This document shows positions 35,938 to 45,142 of a stretch of 64,000 bases of DNA, piece after piece; position 1 is the first letter of the stretch, and each line of letters begins with the position of its first letter. Location of the stretch: positions 310,001 through 374,000 of the forward strand of contig NZ_JOGX01000004.1 of assembly GCF_000719555.1 (NCBI RefSeq). Reading direction: 5' to 3'. This DNA is from Streptomyces sp. NRRL F-5727 (GTDB lineage: Bacteria; Actinomycetota; Actinomycetes; Streptomycetales; Streptomycetaceae). The position numbers were made by a program, and so were the translations under genes. Below the pieces are notes generated by a model. That model ran no database searches, had not been told where the DNA came from, and saw only the letters and a list, made by a program, of their open reading frames with translations.

Positions 35938-36009
35938 GGTACGAGCCGTACCTCCCCATCTTCCTTGCCCGCCCGGCTCCACCCCAATTAAGGTACGCCC
36001 AGTACCTTA
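35938..36009. promoter_or_regulatory. Two TetR-type operators, GGTAC-N5-GTACC
   Basis: Site 1 (35938-35952) is GGTAC-GAGCC-GTACC. Site 2 (35989-36009) is the longer TAAGGTAC-GCCCA-GTACCTTA. Arms and spacer length are the same and the centres are 54 bases apart. Site 1 lies 16 bases before the tetR start, and site 2 lies 23 bases before the divergent gene. Confidence 0.75.
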
Positions 36010-36031
36010 CCGATCGAGGCGGGAGCGGACC

Positions 36032-37066
36032 ATGCGCGCCAGAGGCATCAGCTACGACACGGGCTTCGTGAAGCACGGCCGGAACGCCCGTCGCGCCTTC
36101 CGGCCGGAGACCGTCCGGCGGGAACTGGAGATCATCCGGGACGACCTCCACTGCACGGCGGTACGGGTGATGGGCGGCGACCCGGACCGGATCGAGCTGG
36201 CGGCCGGGTACGCGGCCGACCTGGGTCTGGAGGTCTGGGTCTCGCCGTACCCGCTCGAGGAGACCGAGGCCGGCATGCTGGCGCTCTTCGCGGACTGCGC
36301 CGCGCGCGCGGAACGGCTGCGCCGGCGCGGCGCCGACGTCGTCTTCGTGGCGGGCGCCGAACTGAGCCTCATGAACCCGGGCTTCCTGCCCGGCGCCGAC
36401 ACCGACGAGCGGGTGGCGCTGCTCCGCCGCCCGGACGAGCTGCGGGCGGCGCTCGGCGGGGTCCGGGCCCGGGTGAACGCCTTCCTCGCCGAGGCGGCGG
36501 CGGTCGTCCGCGCCCGCTTCGGCGGCCCGGTCACCTACGCCTCCGTCCCCCTCGAAGCCGTCGACTGGACGCCGTTCGACCTCGTCTCGGTGGACGTCTA
36601 CCGCTCGGCGGAGATCGCCGCCGGCTTCGCCGAGGGGGTACGGGGCATGGTCGAGGCCGCCCACGGCAAGCCGGTGGCGGTCACCGAGTTCGGCGCGGCC
36701 TGCTACCGGGGCGCGGGCGACCGCGGCGCGCTGGGCCTGGAGGTCGTCGAGTACGCCGAGACGGGTCCGGTCCGGCTGACGGGGGCGTACGAGCGGGACG
36801 AGGAGGGCCAGGCCGCGTACGTGCGCGAACTCCTCGCCGTCTTCGACGCGGCGGGCGTGGACACCACCTTCGTCTTCACCTTCGCGCTGCACGACCACGT
36901 CCACCGCCCCGACGGCGACCCGAGCGCGGACCTGGACCTGGCGAGCTACGGGGTGGTGAAGGTGTACGAGGACCGGAAGGGCATCCGCTACCCGGAGCTG
37001 CCCTGGGAGCCGAAGGCCGCGTTCGACGCGGTGGCGGCGTACCACCGCGCCGCACACGGGTCCTGA
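36032..37066 (+). CDS. Glycoside-hydrolase-like TIM-barrel protein of unknown substrate
   Basis: A 344-residue cytoplasmic protein. The start RGISYDTGFVKHGRN, the middle LAAGYAADLGLEVWVSPYPL and VTYASVPLEAVDWTPFDLVS, and the late PVAVTEFGAACYRGAGDRGA fit a (beta/alpha)8 glycosidase fold; the Glu in VTEFG is a possible nucleophile and the Glu in FVAGAELSLM a possible acid/base. Related streptomycete genes are sometimes named abortive infection proteins, which the sequence does not support. The ATG has GGGAG upstream. It is divergent from a TetR regulator that probably controls it. Confidence 0.7.
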   Translation: MRARGISYDTGFVKHGRNARRAFRPETVRRELEIIRDDLHCTAVRVMGGDPDRIELAAGYAADLGLEVWVSPYPLEETEAGMLALFADCAARAERLRRRGADVVFVAGAELSLMNPGFLPGADTDERVALLRRPDELRAALGGVRARVNAFLAEAAAVVRARFGGPVTYASVPLEAVDWTPFDLVSVDVYRSAEIAAGFAEGVRGMVEAAHGKPVAVTEFGAACYRGAGDRGALGLEVVEYAETGPVRLTGAYERDEEGQAAYVRELLAVFDAAGVDTTFVFTFALHDHVHRPDGDPSADLDLASYGVVKVYEDRKGIRYPELPWEPKAAFDAVAAYHRAAHGS

Positions 37067-37073
37067 CGATCGA

Positions 37074-38270
37074 TCAGACCTTCAGCAGGGCCTGTACGGC
37101 GTCCCAGTCGGCGTCCACCGGCGCGACCGCCGCCCGGCCCGTGGCCACGTCCTTGTACCCGCTGGAGGTGACCACGCAGACGACGGGCCCGTCCTCGTCC
37201 GCCGGGTCCGGCCCGTGCGCGCGCAGCCCGGCGAGGCCGGCGGCGGCCGACACCTCGCACCAGATGCCCTGGTCGGCCAGTTCCCGCTGAGCGGCGGCGA
37301 ACTGAGCCTCCGTCACCGTGCGCGCGGCGCCGCGGGTGTGCTGGATCGCAAGGACCCCGCGGTAGCTGTTCACCTCGCAGTCGATGGCGTACGCGGCGGT
37401 CGGCCCGACGGGCACGCGGGCGGCCGGGCGGCCGGACCGCAGCGCCTCGGTGAGGGCGCCGGCCGCGGCCGGCTCGACGCCGTACATCCGGGGCACGGCG
37501 TCCGTCACGCCCAGCCGGGCCAGCTCCTGGAAGCCCTTGGCCACGCCGAACAGCAACTCGCCGTAACCCGTGGGCACATGGACGGCGGCGGGCGCCCGAC
37601 CGAGCGCCAGCGCGATCTCGTACGCGATCGTCTTGTACCCCTCCGGGCCGAACGGGTGCCCGGTGTGCGCCGAGTCCGTGACGCCGCTGACCGACTGGAA
37701 GCCGAGCTCGTCGACCATCCGCCGCATCAGGGGCCGTACGGAGGCGTACGGGACGGTCAGCACCGTCGCGCCGTAGGCCCTCAGGTGGGAGGCCACGGCG
37801 GGCGGCGCGTGCGGCGAGGTGAACACGGCGCACGGCAGCCCCGCGCGGGCCGCGTACGCGGCGGCGGCCGCGCCGTGGTTGCCCGACGAGGACACGACGA
37901 TCCCCCGCGCGCCGGAGGCCACCGCGGCGCTCACCGCCACCCGGTTCAGCCGGTCCTTGTGGCTCCACGTCGGGTTGCGCGACTCGTCCTTCACCCACAC
38001 GCCGTCGGCCAGCGCCACCAGCGGCGTGTTCCCCTCCCCCAGTCCCGGCGCGGCCAGCGGCGGCAGCAGCGGCGCCCACCGTTCGAGCCCGTGCGCGGCG
38101 GGCCGGGCGAAGAGGTCCGCCGGCACGGCGTCGTAGTCGTACTCCACCTCCAGCGGGTACGCGACCTCCTCGGTCGACGTCACCGGGCAGCCGGCGGTCA
38201 GCGGCGGCCACAGCGGGTGGCGTACGGACGGATCGGCGAGCGACCGCTGGGCACGGGCGAGAGACGTCAC
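37074..38270 (-). CDS. Threonine-synthase-like PLP-dependent enzyme
   Basis: A 398-residue fold-type II PLP enzyme. The Schiff-base Lys is in NPTWSHKDRLNRVAV, the phosphate/substrate loop is VVSSSGNHGAAAAAYAARAG and the C-terminal Ser/Gly region is CVVTSSGYKDVATG. GEGNTPLVAL is the usual threonine-synthase-type start. It may be a beta-replacing or eliminating enzyme rather than ThrC itself, since no other threonine gene is nearby. The GTG at 38270 follows AGGAAAGGA and is 13 bases after the stop of the upstream repeat-protein gene. Confidence 0.82.
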   Translation of the reverse strand: MTSLARAQRSLADPSVRHPLWPPLTAGCPVTSTEEVAYPLEVEYDYDAVPADLFARPAAHGLERWAPLLPPLAAPGLGEGNTPLVALADGVWVKDESRNPTWSHKDRLNRVAVSAAVASGARGIVVSSSGNHGAAAAAYAARAGLPCAVFTSPHAPPAVASHLRAYGATVLTVPYASVRPLMRRMVDELGFQSVSGVTDSAHTGHPFGPEGYKTIAYEIALALGRAPAAVHVPTGYGELLFGVAKGFQELARLGVTDAVPRMYGVEPAAAGALTEALRSGRPAARVPVGPTAAYAIDCEVNSYRGVLAIQHTRGAARTVTEAQFAAAQRELADQGIWCEVSAAAGLAGLRAHGPDPADEDGPVVCVVTSSGYKDVATGRAAVAPVDADWDAVQALLKV

Positions 38271-38283
38271 GAGGGTCCTTTCC

Positions 38284-39795
38284 TCAGGAACGGGAGGGGC
38301 GGGGGCGGGGCACACCCGCCCCGTCCAGCAGCTCGTGGAGGCGGCGGGCGGGGAGGTTCGGGTTGGCCGCCGCGCCTTCCGCCGACGCCGGTTCGTCGAG
38401 GAGCGCCGCGAGGGTGCCCTCGTCGCGCAGGGTCGGGGCTGCGGCGGCCGCCCGGCGCACCCGCTCGTCGGGATCGCCGAGCAGTCCTACGGGTGCCTGC
38501 TCCAGGCCGGGGTCGGCGGCGGCGAGGGCGCGGACCTCCGGATCGTCGTGGCCGAGGAGGTGCTGGAGGCCGGTGCGGGGCAGCCGGGGCAGGCTCAGCA
38601 GGTGGCGGCGCTGCTCGGGGCGGGCGACGAAGGTGTCGAGGACGAGCTCGGGCGGTGCCAGGGGGTGGCGGCAGGCGAGCCGGTGCCGTACCTCGGGGTC
38701 GGGGTCCACGGCCAGCCGCCCCACCAGCTCGGCGGGCAGGCCGGCGTGGCTCGCGGCGACCCGGCGGAGGGTGACGTGCTCGGACCCGGCGCACTCCGCG
38801 AACCAGCGCGGGGCGGGCTCGTCGGGCACCTCGCCGATCGGACCGTCGTCCTCCTCGCCGCCCAGCCGGTCGATGGCGTCGCGCTCGGCCCAGGAGCGGG
38901 GCAGCGGATGCAGCACGGCCCGCGCCCGGACGGATGCGTCCGGGTCCCCGGCCAGTTCGGCCAGGAGCGCGGCGTCCAGGTCGGCCCTGGCCGCCACGCG
39001 TTCCCGTACCCGGGGGTCCGGGTCGCGGGCGAGGCGGACGACGGCGGCGAACGGCGTGTGGGGGTTCTGTGCCAGCGACCAGAGGTCGCGCCCGGCGGCG
39101 AGGCACGCCTCGGCCACGGCGTCGGTGACGGGCAGGTGGAGGAGCAGATGCGTCCGGCCGTGAGAGTCCCGCTCCGGGAGGTCCGCCTCCATCGCGACGG
39201 GATCCGCCTCCCTCGTCCGCGCGGCGGCCGTCTCCCGCACCGCGGGATCCGGATCGGCCGCCAGGGCCGCCCGCTCCGCCGGGCCGAGCCGGTGCCACGC
39301 GTTGCTCACCCCCATGCGCCGGAGGGTGGGATGGGGGTGCTCGGGCAGCCCGCGCCAGAAGGACAGCGGAATCTGCCCCGACGACAGCAGCTCACCGGCG
39401 ATCTCGCCCGCGGTGACCCGTCCGTCCTCCCCCGCCTCCTCCGCCGTCAGAAGGGCTTCGAGGACGTCGTCCGGCAGGGGCCGCACCTTGCGCAGGCGCG
39501 GACAGGGACCGCCGGCGAGGTGCGCGCGCACGAGGCCGGAAGGGTCGCGCACCAGCCTGCCCCGCTGGGCGGGCGCGACATGGGGGTTTCGGGCGAACGC
39601 GCGCCGGACGGCCGGGTCCGGGTGCGTGACGACCGCGTCGACGACGTCCTCCGGGAGGTCCCGTCCCTCGCAGAGCGTCGGCCAGGCCGGCCGTCCGGCG
39701 GGGTCGAGGAGGCGCAGCAGAACCTCGGGCGGGGCGGCCGGGTTGGCGGCGACCCCCCGGAGCCAGGCGTCCGGGAGCGAGGGAGAGGACGGCAT
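38284..39795 (-). CDS. Leucine-rich-variant / HEAT-like repeat protein
   Basis: This 503-residue protein consists of many imperfect helical repeats of about 24 residues with a recurring DPDPxVRxxxAxxP core: THPDPAVRRAFARNPHVAP, ADPDPAVRETAAARTREADP, RDPDPRVRERVAARADLD, DPDPEVRHRLACRHPLAPPE and GDPDERVRRAAAAAP. Such solenoids bind proteins or nucleic acids. No enzyme domain or membrane segment is visible. It lies 13 bases before the PLP enzyme and is probably co-transcribed with it. Function is unknown. Confidence 0.78.
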   Translation of the reverse strand: MPSSPSLPDAWLRGVAANPAAPPEVLLRLLDPAGRPAWPTLCEGRDLPEDVVDAVVTHPDPAVRRAFARNPHVAPAQRGRLVRDPSGLVRAHLAGGPCPRLRKVRPLPDDVLEALLTAEEAGEDGRVTAGEIAGELLSSGQIPLSFWRGLPEHPHPTLRRMGVSNAWHRLGPAERAALAADPDPAVRETAAARTREADPVAMEADLPERDSHGRTHLLLHLPVTDAVAEACLAAGRDLWSLAQNPHTPFAAVVRLARDPDPRVRERVAARADLDAALLAELAGDPDASVRARAVLHPLPRSWAERDAIDRLGGEEDDGPIGEVPDEPAPRWFAECAGSEHVTLRRVAASHAGLPAELVGRLAVDPDPEVRHRLACRHPLAPPELVLDTFVARPEQRRHLLSLPRLPRTGLQHLLGHDDPEVRALAAADPGLEQAPVGLLGDPDERVRRAAAAAPTLRDEGTLAALLDEPASAEGAAANPNLPARRLHELLDGAGVPRPRPSRS

Positions 39796-39902
39796 CCGAT
39801 CATCCTGTCAGGCCGCCGCGTTCGGACGCGACGGGCGTCGCGTGGACGTAGACGCGTAGACGTAGCCGCGCAGCCGCGTCTTCGCTGAGACGCCCGGCCG
39901 CG

Positions 39903-41786
39903 TCAGCGGGCGTGCATGCGGCGGCGGAGGGCCTCCAGGGCGCCGGGGCGGCGGCCGGGGACGCGGCGGCGGAGGGCCACGAGGGTGGGGCCGAGGGCGC
40001 GGGCGCGGGCCGGATCCGTGATCTGCTCCCACTGGTGGTGCGCCCGGTCCACCGCCCCCTCGACGTCCCGGTCGTCCGGCTGCTGGCGCAGCCCGAGCCG
40101 CGCCTCGGCGACCGCGAGCCACAGCTCGCAGCTGCGGGCCGGCTCGCCCGCCAGCCGGGCGAGGTCCGCCCGTACCTCCATCCAGTGCACCGCCTCCGCG
40201 GAGCGGGGCCCGAACCGCCGCAGCGCGTCCCGCTCCCAGGCCGCCGCCATCTCCGCGGCCTCGGCGTGCCGCCCGGCCATCGCCGCCGACAGGATCGCGG
40301 GGTGCGGATCGTGCGGAACGGGCTCCGCGGGCGCGCCCTGCCCGTACCCGGCCCGCCGCGGATCCACGGCCGCCGGACGCGGCGGGGCCGCGGGCTCGCC
40401 CGCCTGCGCGTCGGGCACGGCGGGAGGAGCCGCGGGCATCGGCGGGACACCCGGCCCCGACGCCGCCCCGGCCCGCCCGCGCTGCCTGGACGGCACCAAC
40501 TTCATGGTCCCGGGCGCCCGTTCGTCCTCGTCGGCGATCGACGGGACGGTCCCGGACTCGGCTTCGGGCGCGGCGTCACCCCCGGCTCGGGGCTCGGCGT
40601 CCGCCTCGGCCCCGGGCCCGTCCTCGGGCTCGCGCTCCGGCTGAGGCGCGGCCTCGGCCGGGGGTGCCGCCGTGGCCACCGGCGCAGCCGGTACGGGCGG
40701 AGCCGCCGTGTACCCCGCGGGGAGGGACGGAACCCGGGTCGGGGCCGGAGGCTCCGCCGGGGCGGGGATCCGGGCCGGTTCCGGTACGGGCGCGGGGACG
40801 GGCCCCGGTGCGGCCACGGGCTCCGGGGCCGGCGCGGACACGGGAGCCGACCCGGACACCGGAGTCGGCACAGGAGCGGGCGCCTCCACGGGCACCGGGA
40901 CCGGCACAGGCGCGGGCGCCGCCACGGGCACCGGGACCGGCGCAGGCACAGGCGCCTCCACGGGCACCGGGACCGGCACAGGCGCAGGCGCCGCCACGGG
41001 CACCGGGACCGGCACGGGCGCCGGAGCCGCAGGTGCGGGCGCCGCCGTCCGGCCGGGCGGCGGGACCGGCGGAGTCGCGGGGTGTCCGGGCGGCGGCAGG
41101 AAGAGCGAGTCCGTGGACCGGGTGCGGGCGGCCGCCTCCGCGTGCAGGGTGGCAAAAGGCGCGCGGGCGCCGGCGCGCCACTGGTCGGCCCAGGCCCGGA
41201 GGTAGTCGGGGGTGGCCCGTTCGCCCCGCCGCGGGGGCGGGGTGACGCGGGCGTACAGCGTGGGGGACGGGTTCAGGCGCAGCAGGTCCGGGCCGGTGCC
41301 GAGGCGGGTCCAGGCCGCCGGGTCGGCGACGAGGTCGGCGACGATCGTCGTCGTCCCGGCCGGCCGCGCGGCCGCCGCCTCCGCGAGCCAGTGCCAGGGC
41401 AGGGCCGTGTAGCGGAGGGCCGCCGAGGTGCTGCGGGCCAGCGCGAGGTGCGGCAGTTGCTGGCGGCGGTCCAGGTGGAGCTGGCCCGCGACGTAGAGGA
41501 CGAGCGGGCCGGGGCTCTGCGCGGCGGCGCGCAGCCGGGTGAGGACGGTCTGCGGGTCGACGGGGTCGGCGAGTTCGACGAGCGTCGCGGTCGCCGTGCC
41601 GGTGAGGACGCCGGGCGGCACGGCCGCGAGCGCGGGCAGCACGGACGCCGCGTCCAGGGTGCGGCCGCGTCCCGCCGGCGCCGCCGCGAGCAGTACCGCC
41701 GTGCCGGCCGGGCCCGAAGTCACCGCCGCCGCCTCCCCCGTGTCCGTACGCACCGCGCCCGCCGTACCGTTCACCTCGTCGCTCAC
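39903..41786 (-). CDS. Three-part protein: possibly degenerate caspase-like domain, Pro/Ala linker, TPR-like end
   Basis: A protein of about 627 residues. Residues 30-240 form an alpha/beta domain; YVAGQLHLD (98-106) and [10 protein letters not shown] (145-154) sit where caspase-like proteins have YxxGHG and LDxCxSG, but the catalytic His and Cys are missing. Residues about 265-500 are a Pro/Val/Ala linker with four exact 12-residue repeats, then an acidic part. Residues about 520-615 are helical and TPR-like ([20 protein letters not shown]). Either of two adjacent GTG codons (41789 or 41786) could start it. It is divergent from a PAS-PP2C phosphatase. The caspase reading is a weak inference. 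Confidence 0.72.
   Translation of the reverse strand: MSDEVNGTAGAVRTDTGEAAAVTSGPAGTAVLLAAAPAGRGRTLDAASVLPALAAVPPGVLTGTATATLVELADPVDPQTVLTRLRAAAQSPGPLVLYVAGQLHLDRRQQLPHLALARSTSAALRYTALPWHWLAEAAAARPAGTTTIVADLVADPAAWTRLGTGPDLLRLNPSPTLYARVTPPPRRGERATPDYLRAWADQWRAGARAPFATLHAEAAARTRSTDSLFLPPPGHPATPPVPPPGRTAAPAPAAPAPVPVPVPVAAPAPVPVPVPVEAPVPAPVPVPVAAPAPVPVPVPVEAPAPVPTPVSGSAPVSAPAPEPVAAPGPVPAPVPEPARIPAPAEPPAPTRVPSLPAGYTAAPPVPAAPVATAAPPAEAAPQPEREPEDGPGAEADAEPRAGGDAAPEAESGTVPSIADEDERAPGTMKLVPSRQRGRAGAASGPGVPPMPAAPPAVPDAQAGEPAAPPRPAAVDPRRAGYGQGAPAEPVPHDPHPAILSAAMAGRHAEAAEMAAAWERDALRRFGPRSAEAVHWMEVRADLARLAGEPARSCELWLAVAEARLGLRQQPDDRDVEGAVDRAHHQWEQITDPARARALGPTLVALRRRVPGRRPGALEALRRRMHAR
40886..41029. repeat. 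Four 36-bp tandem repeats encoding a 12-residue Pro/Val unit
   Basis: Copies begin at 40886, 40922, 40958 and 40994, each with CCACGGGCACCGGGACCGG. The period is exactly 36 bases, so copy number can change without breaking the reading frame. Confidence 0.85.
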
Positions 41787-41966
41787 CACACGTGCACCGT
41801 AACCCGTTGTGTCGTGGCCGATAACGGCCGGGCCTTTGACATATGCCAGAAGCACCACCGGATCGAGTGTTGCCAAACCCCTTACGGCCGCTCCGACCCT
41901 GTGCCACAGTCGTCTCCTGGACCCGTTGCCAACCGGGCCAGCGCCGCGCCTGTATCGGAGTACGAC

Positions 41967-43466
41967 ATGCCGTCCCCTCTGTTCGCGGACCATTCCGCCC
42001 AGCCACCGGAGCCGGGCGCCGTGGACGCGCTGATCTCGCAGACGAGCCGTCTGCGCGGTGAGGTCGACGCCGTCCGCCGGGACACGGCCGCCCATGACGA
42101 CGATCCCCGGCAGCGCTGGCAGCGCGCGCTCTTCGACCTGGCGATGCATCAGCTCGACGACCTGCGGGCGCAGTTCGGCCAGCTCCGCGACGGCGCCCCG
42201 GCCGTGACGCTCCCGGCCCCGCAGCACACCGCGCCGGAGGACGCCGCGCCCGAGGAGGGCACGCCGCTCTTCGACGGCGCCTTCACCAGCGAGGCCGGCG
42301 CCGCCTACGGCGAGGCGCCCGCCGCCACGGGCTCGCTCCTCGCCCGGGTCGGCAGCGCCGAATGGAACCTGCTGACGGACGAGGTGAGCTGGTCCGACGA
42401 GCTCTTCCAGATCTTCGGGCGCCCGCGCGAGCGGGGCCCCATGTCGCTCGACGAGATGCCGACGGTGGTCCTCCCCGACGACCAGCCGCTCCTCCAGGCG
42501 ATGGTGACGGACTGTCTGATCGACGGGAGGCCGATCGACGGCGAGTTCCGGATCGTCCGCTCGGACGCCAAGGTCCGCACCGTGCACATGACCGGCGAGC
42601 CGGTCCTCGACGCCGACGGCTGCACGGCCTCCATGTGGGCCGTCTTGAGGGACGTCAGCGAACTGCGCCGCAGCGAGCAGGCCGTCCGCGAGAGCCGCGA
42701 CCGCCTGGAGCAGCGCCGGCAGATCGAGCGCACCGAGCGCCGGGTCGCCGTCGAGCTCCAGGAGGCGGTCCTCCCGCCCTGGCGCGGCTCGCTCGACTTC
42801 GCGCACGGCGGCCCCGCCCCGGTCGACGTGGCGGGACACTACTTTCCGGCCACCTCCACCGGTCTGATCGGCGGCGACTGGTACGACGCCCTCGCGCTGC
42901 CCGCCGGCGACGCGCTGCTGACCGTCGGCGACCTCACCGGCCACGGCGTGACGGCGACCTCCTCGATGGCGATGCTGCTCGGCGCGCTGCGCGGCATGGC
43001 CGTGGCCGGGATCCGGCCAGGCGCCCTGATGGGCCACCTCAACCAGCTCCTGGAGAGCACCGGCCAGCCCGCGCTGGGCAGCGCCCTGTGCTGCCGCTAC
43101 GACCCGGCGGCGCGGACGCTCACCTGGGCGCAGGCCGGCCATCCCGCCCCGCTGCTGTTCCGCGGCGGGACGGGACGTCCGCTGCGCCGCCCCGAGGGCG
43201 TCCTCCTCGGCGCGACGCCGGGGGCCGCGTACGAGGAGACCGAGACCCCGCTGCACCCGGGCGACGTGCTCGTGCTCCACACCGACGGTCTGACCCGCGG
43301 CGTGCACGTCCTCGACGACACCGGCGTCGACCGGCTGCTCGCCCTCGCCCCCCGGCTGGCGGAGGCGCGGGACGCGCAGGAGTGCCTGCGGTCGGTCCTG
43401 GAGGAGTTCGGCGACGAGGCACGCGAGGACGACGCCTGCGTGATGGTCGTCCGCGTCGGCTCCTGA
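41967..43466 (+). CDS. PAS-domain PP2C (SpoIIE-type) protein phosphatase
   Basis: A 499-residue protein. Residues 20-75 are helical, 128-235 form a PAS domain (SAEWNLLTDEVSWSDELFQI, with GEFRIVRSDAKVRTVHMTGE), a short coiled coil follows, and 265-497 are a SpoIIE/PP2C phosphatase with metal-site motifs GGDWYDALALP, GDLTGHGVTAT, HTDGLTRG and the C-terminal REDDACVMVV. It likely dephosphorylates an anti-anti-sigma-type protein in response to a signal on the PAS domain. The ATG follows CGGAG. It is divergent from the caspase-like/TPR protein and may be regulated with it. Confidence 0.9.
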   Translation: MPSPLFADHSAQPPEPGAVDALISQTSRLRGEVDAVRRDTAAHDDDPRQRWQRALFDLAMHQLDDLRAQFGQLRDGAPAVTLPAPQHTAPEDAAPEEGTPLFDGAFTSEAGAAYGEAPAATGSLLARVGSAEWNLLTDEVSWSDELFQIFGRPRERGPMSLDEMPTVVLPDDQPLLQAMVTDCLIDGRPIDGEFRIVRSDAKVRTVHMTGEPVLDADGCTASMWAVLRDVSELRRSEQAVRESRDRLEQRRQIERTERRVAVELQEAVLPPWRGSLDFAHGGPAPVDVAGHYFPATSTGLIGGDWYDALALPAGDALLTVGDLTGHGVTATSSMAMLLGALRGMAVAGIRPGALMGHLNQLLESTGQPALGSALCCRYDPAARTLTWAQAGHPAPLLFRGGTGRPLRRPEGVLLGATPGAAYEETETPLHPGDVLVLHTDGLTRGVHVLDDTGVDRLLALAPRLAEARDAQECLRSVLEEFGDEAREDDACVMVVRVGS

Positions 43467-43623
43467 GCCGGTGCCCACGGCGGCTCCCTGACCCCCGGCG
43501 CGCACCGGGACGAGAACCCGCACGAGGAGTCGTAGGCGGGGACGTACCCGAGGCAGGCCGGAGCACGGGCCGGTGGGCCCTGTCCGTCCGTCCGCGTCGC
43601 GCTTCCCGGGGTCGTACCGGCGC

Positions 43624-45114
43624 TCAGACCAGCCCCGACCGCGGCGCCTCCGGCGACCGCGGCAGTTCGACCTCCAGCTCGGCCCGCAGGTCCTCGATCT
43701 TCGAGTAGCCGGCGTACTGGCCGGTGAGCCGGTACATCTCGCGCAGCCGGTGCCAGGTCCGGTGCGAGGAGGTCTCGCCCATGGAGATCAGGGCGAGCCG
43801 GGCGTAGCGGTCCGCCTGCTCGGGGTCGTCGGCGATGAAGCAGGCCGAGGCCATCGAGATGTGGTCGAAGAGCTTCGAGCGGTCGTGCCCGTCGCTCCGC
43901 AGGTCCAGGGCAAGCCGGGCGTGGTGCTGCGCGGTGACCGCCGCCGTGGGGTCGTGCTCGGCGAGGGTCCGGTAGGCGAGCGCCTGCATGCCGTGCATGT
44001 CGGCCTCGTCGAAGCTCTGCATCCAGCTCGGCGTCTTCTCGTGCCGGTCGGAGACGAAGAGGTCCTCGGCCTCGCCCAGGGTGCGGCGCATCGCCTGGCC
44101 GTGCCCCATCGACGCCTGCGCCCACGCCTCGATGGTGTGGAACATCGCCCGGGTGCGCGGCAACAGCCGCTCCCCCGCACCGGACTTGGCGAGCTTCATC
44201 AGGTCGAGGGCGTCGTCGGGGCGGCCCAGGTGGACCATCTGGCGGGCGGCGCGGGAGAGCGCCTCGCCGGCCCGGGGCCGGTCGCCGCTCTCGCGGGCCG
44301 CGTGGGCGGCGATGACGAAGTACCGCTGGGCCGTGGGCTCCAGGCCCACGTCGTGGGACATCCAGCCCGCCAGGACGGCGAGGTTGGCGGCGACGCCCCA
44401 CAGGCGGCGCTGGAGGTGCTCGGCGTGGCGGTAGGCCAGCATGCCGCCGACCTCGTTCAGCTGGCCGACCACGGCCTTGCGCTGGAGGCCGCCGCCCCGG
44501 GACGCGTCCCAGGCGCGGAAGACCTCCACGGAACGCTCCAGCGCCTCGATCTCCTCCGACCCGATGGGGGCGGCCTCGTAGCGGTCGTACCCGGCGGGGT
44601 CGGCGTGGAGGGGATCGGTGGCCCGGGAGGCCGCGGCGGGGCGGGAGGGCTCGGTCCTGAGCCAGTCGTGCAGGGAGCTGTTGAGTGCGGAGCCGGCGGT
44701 GAGCGCGATACCCGCGCCCATCAGGCCGCGTCGGTTGAGCATGAGGTCCATTCCCGTGAATTCGGTGAGGACCGCAGCCGTACGGTCGGGAGCCCAGGGC
44801 ATGCCGTCAGGGTTCTCGTCGTTGTTCCTGACGGCCTGCCGTGTTCCGGCACGCCCGCGTCGTACGAACCCGAGGTCCTCGATGGTCACGACACGACCGA
44901 GTCGCTCGGTGAACAGGGCGGCCAGCACCCGGGGAACGGGATCGCGCGGGGTCTCCCCCTTGTCGATCCAGCGCCGCACCCGCGAGGTGTCGGTCGACAG
45001 CTGGGGGTGGCCCATGGCCGCCGCCTGCCGGTTGACCAGTCTCGCGAGTTCGCCCTTGGACCAGCCGGCGAGGCCGAAGAGGTCCGCCAGGCGGGTGTTG
45101 GTCTGTCCTGTCAC
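43624..45114 (-). CDS. nsdA: NsdA-type developmental regulator (HTH plus TPR-like helices)
   Basis: This 496-residue protein has a divergent N-terminal HTH (SKGELARLVNRQAAAMGHPQ, then DTSRVRRWIDKGETPRDPVP) and a C-terminal helical TPR-like array (GLEPTAQRYFVIAAHAARES, GRPDDALDLMKLAKSGAG, ADRYARLALISMGETSSHRT). The layout and the start TGQTNTRLADLFGLAGWSKG match my recollection of NsdA, a negative regulator of differentiation and antibiotic production in Streptomyces coelicolor. Related paralogues exist, so orthology is probable, not certain. The GTG at 45114 follows GGGGG. It is divergent from a kinase-fold gene, with repeats between. Confidence 0.78.
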   Translation of the reverse strand: MTGQTNTRLADLFGLAGWSKGELARLVNRQAAAMGHPQLSTDTSRVRRWIDKGETPRDPVPRVLAALFTERLGRVVTIEDLGFVRRGRAGTRQAVRNNDENPDGMPWAPDRTAAVLTEFTGMDLMLNRRGLMGAGIALTAGSALNSSLHDWLRTEPSRPAAASRATDPLHADPAGYDRYEAAPIGSEEIEALERSVEVFRAWDASRGGGLQRKAVVGQLNEVGGMLAYRHAEHLQRRLWGVAANLAVLAGWMSHDVGLEPTAQRYFVIAAHAARESGDRPRAGEALSRAARQMVHLGRPDDALDLMKLAKSGAGERLLPRTRAMFHTIEAWAQASMGHGQAMRRTLGEAEDLFVSDRHEKTPSWMQSFDEADMHGMQALAYRTLAEHDPTAAVTAQHHARLALDLRSDGHDRSKLFDHISMASACFIADDPEQADRYARLALISMGETSSHRTWHRLREMYRLTGQYAGYSKIEDLRAELEVELPRSPEAPRSGLV

Positions 45115-45142
45115 GTCTAAGCCCCCAGGTTCTCGGCTGAGT

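Noticed and set aside
36032..37066. Phage-defence (abortive infection) gene
   Set aside because: The name used for some relatives is not backed by any defence motif here; the sequence looks like a TIM-barrel glycosidase-type protein.
43467..43623. Possible small gene between the PP2C and nsdA stops
   Set aside because: A minus-strand frame runs through it, but it has no good start or ribosome site and continues as an antisense frame of the phosphatase.
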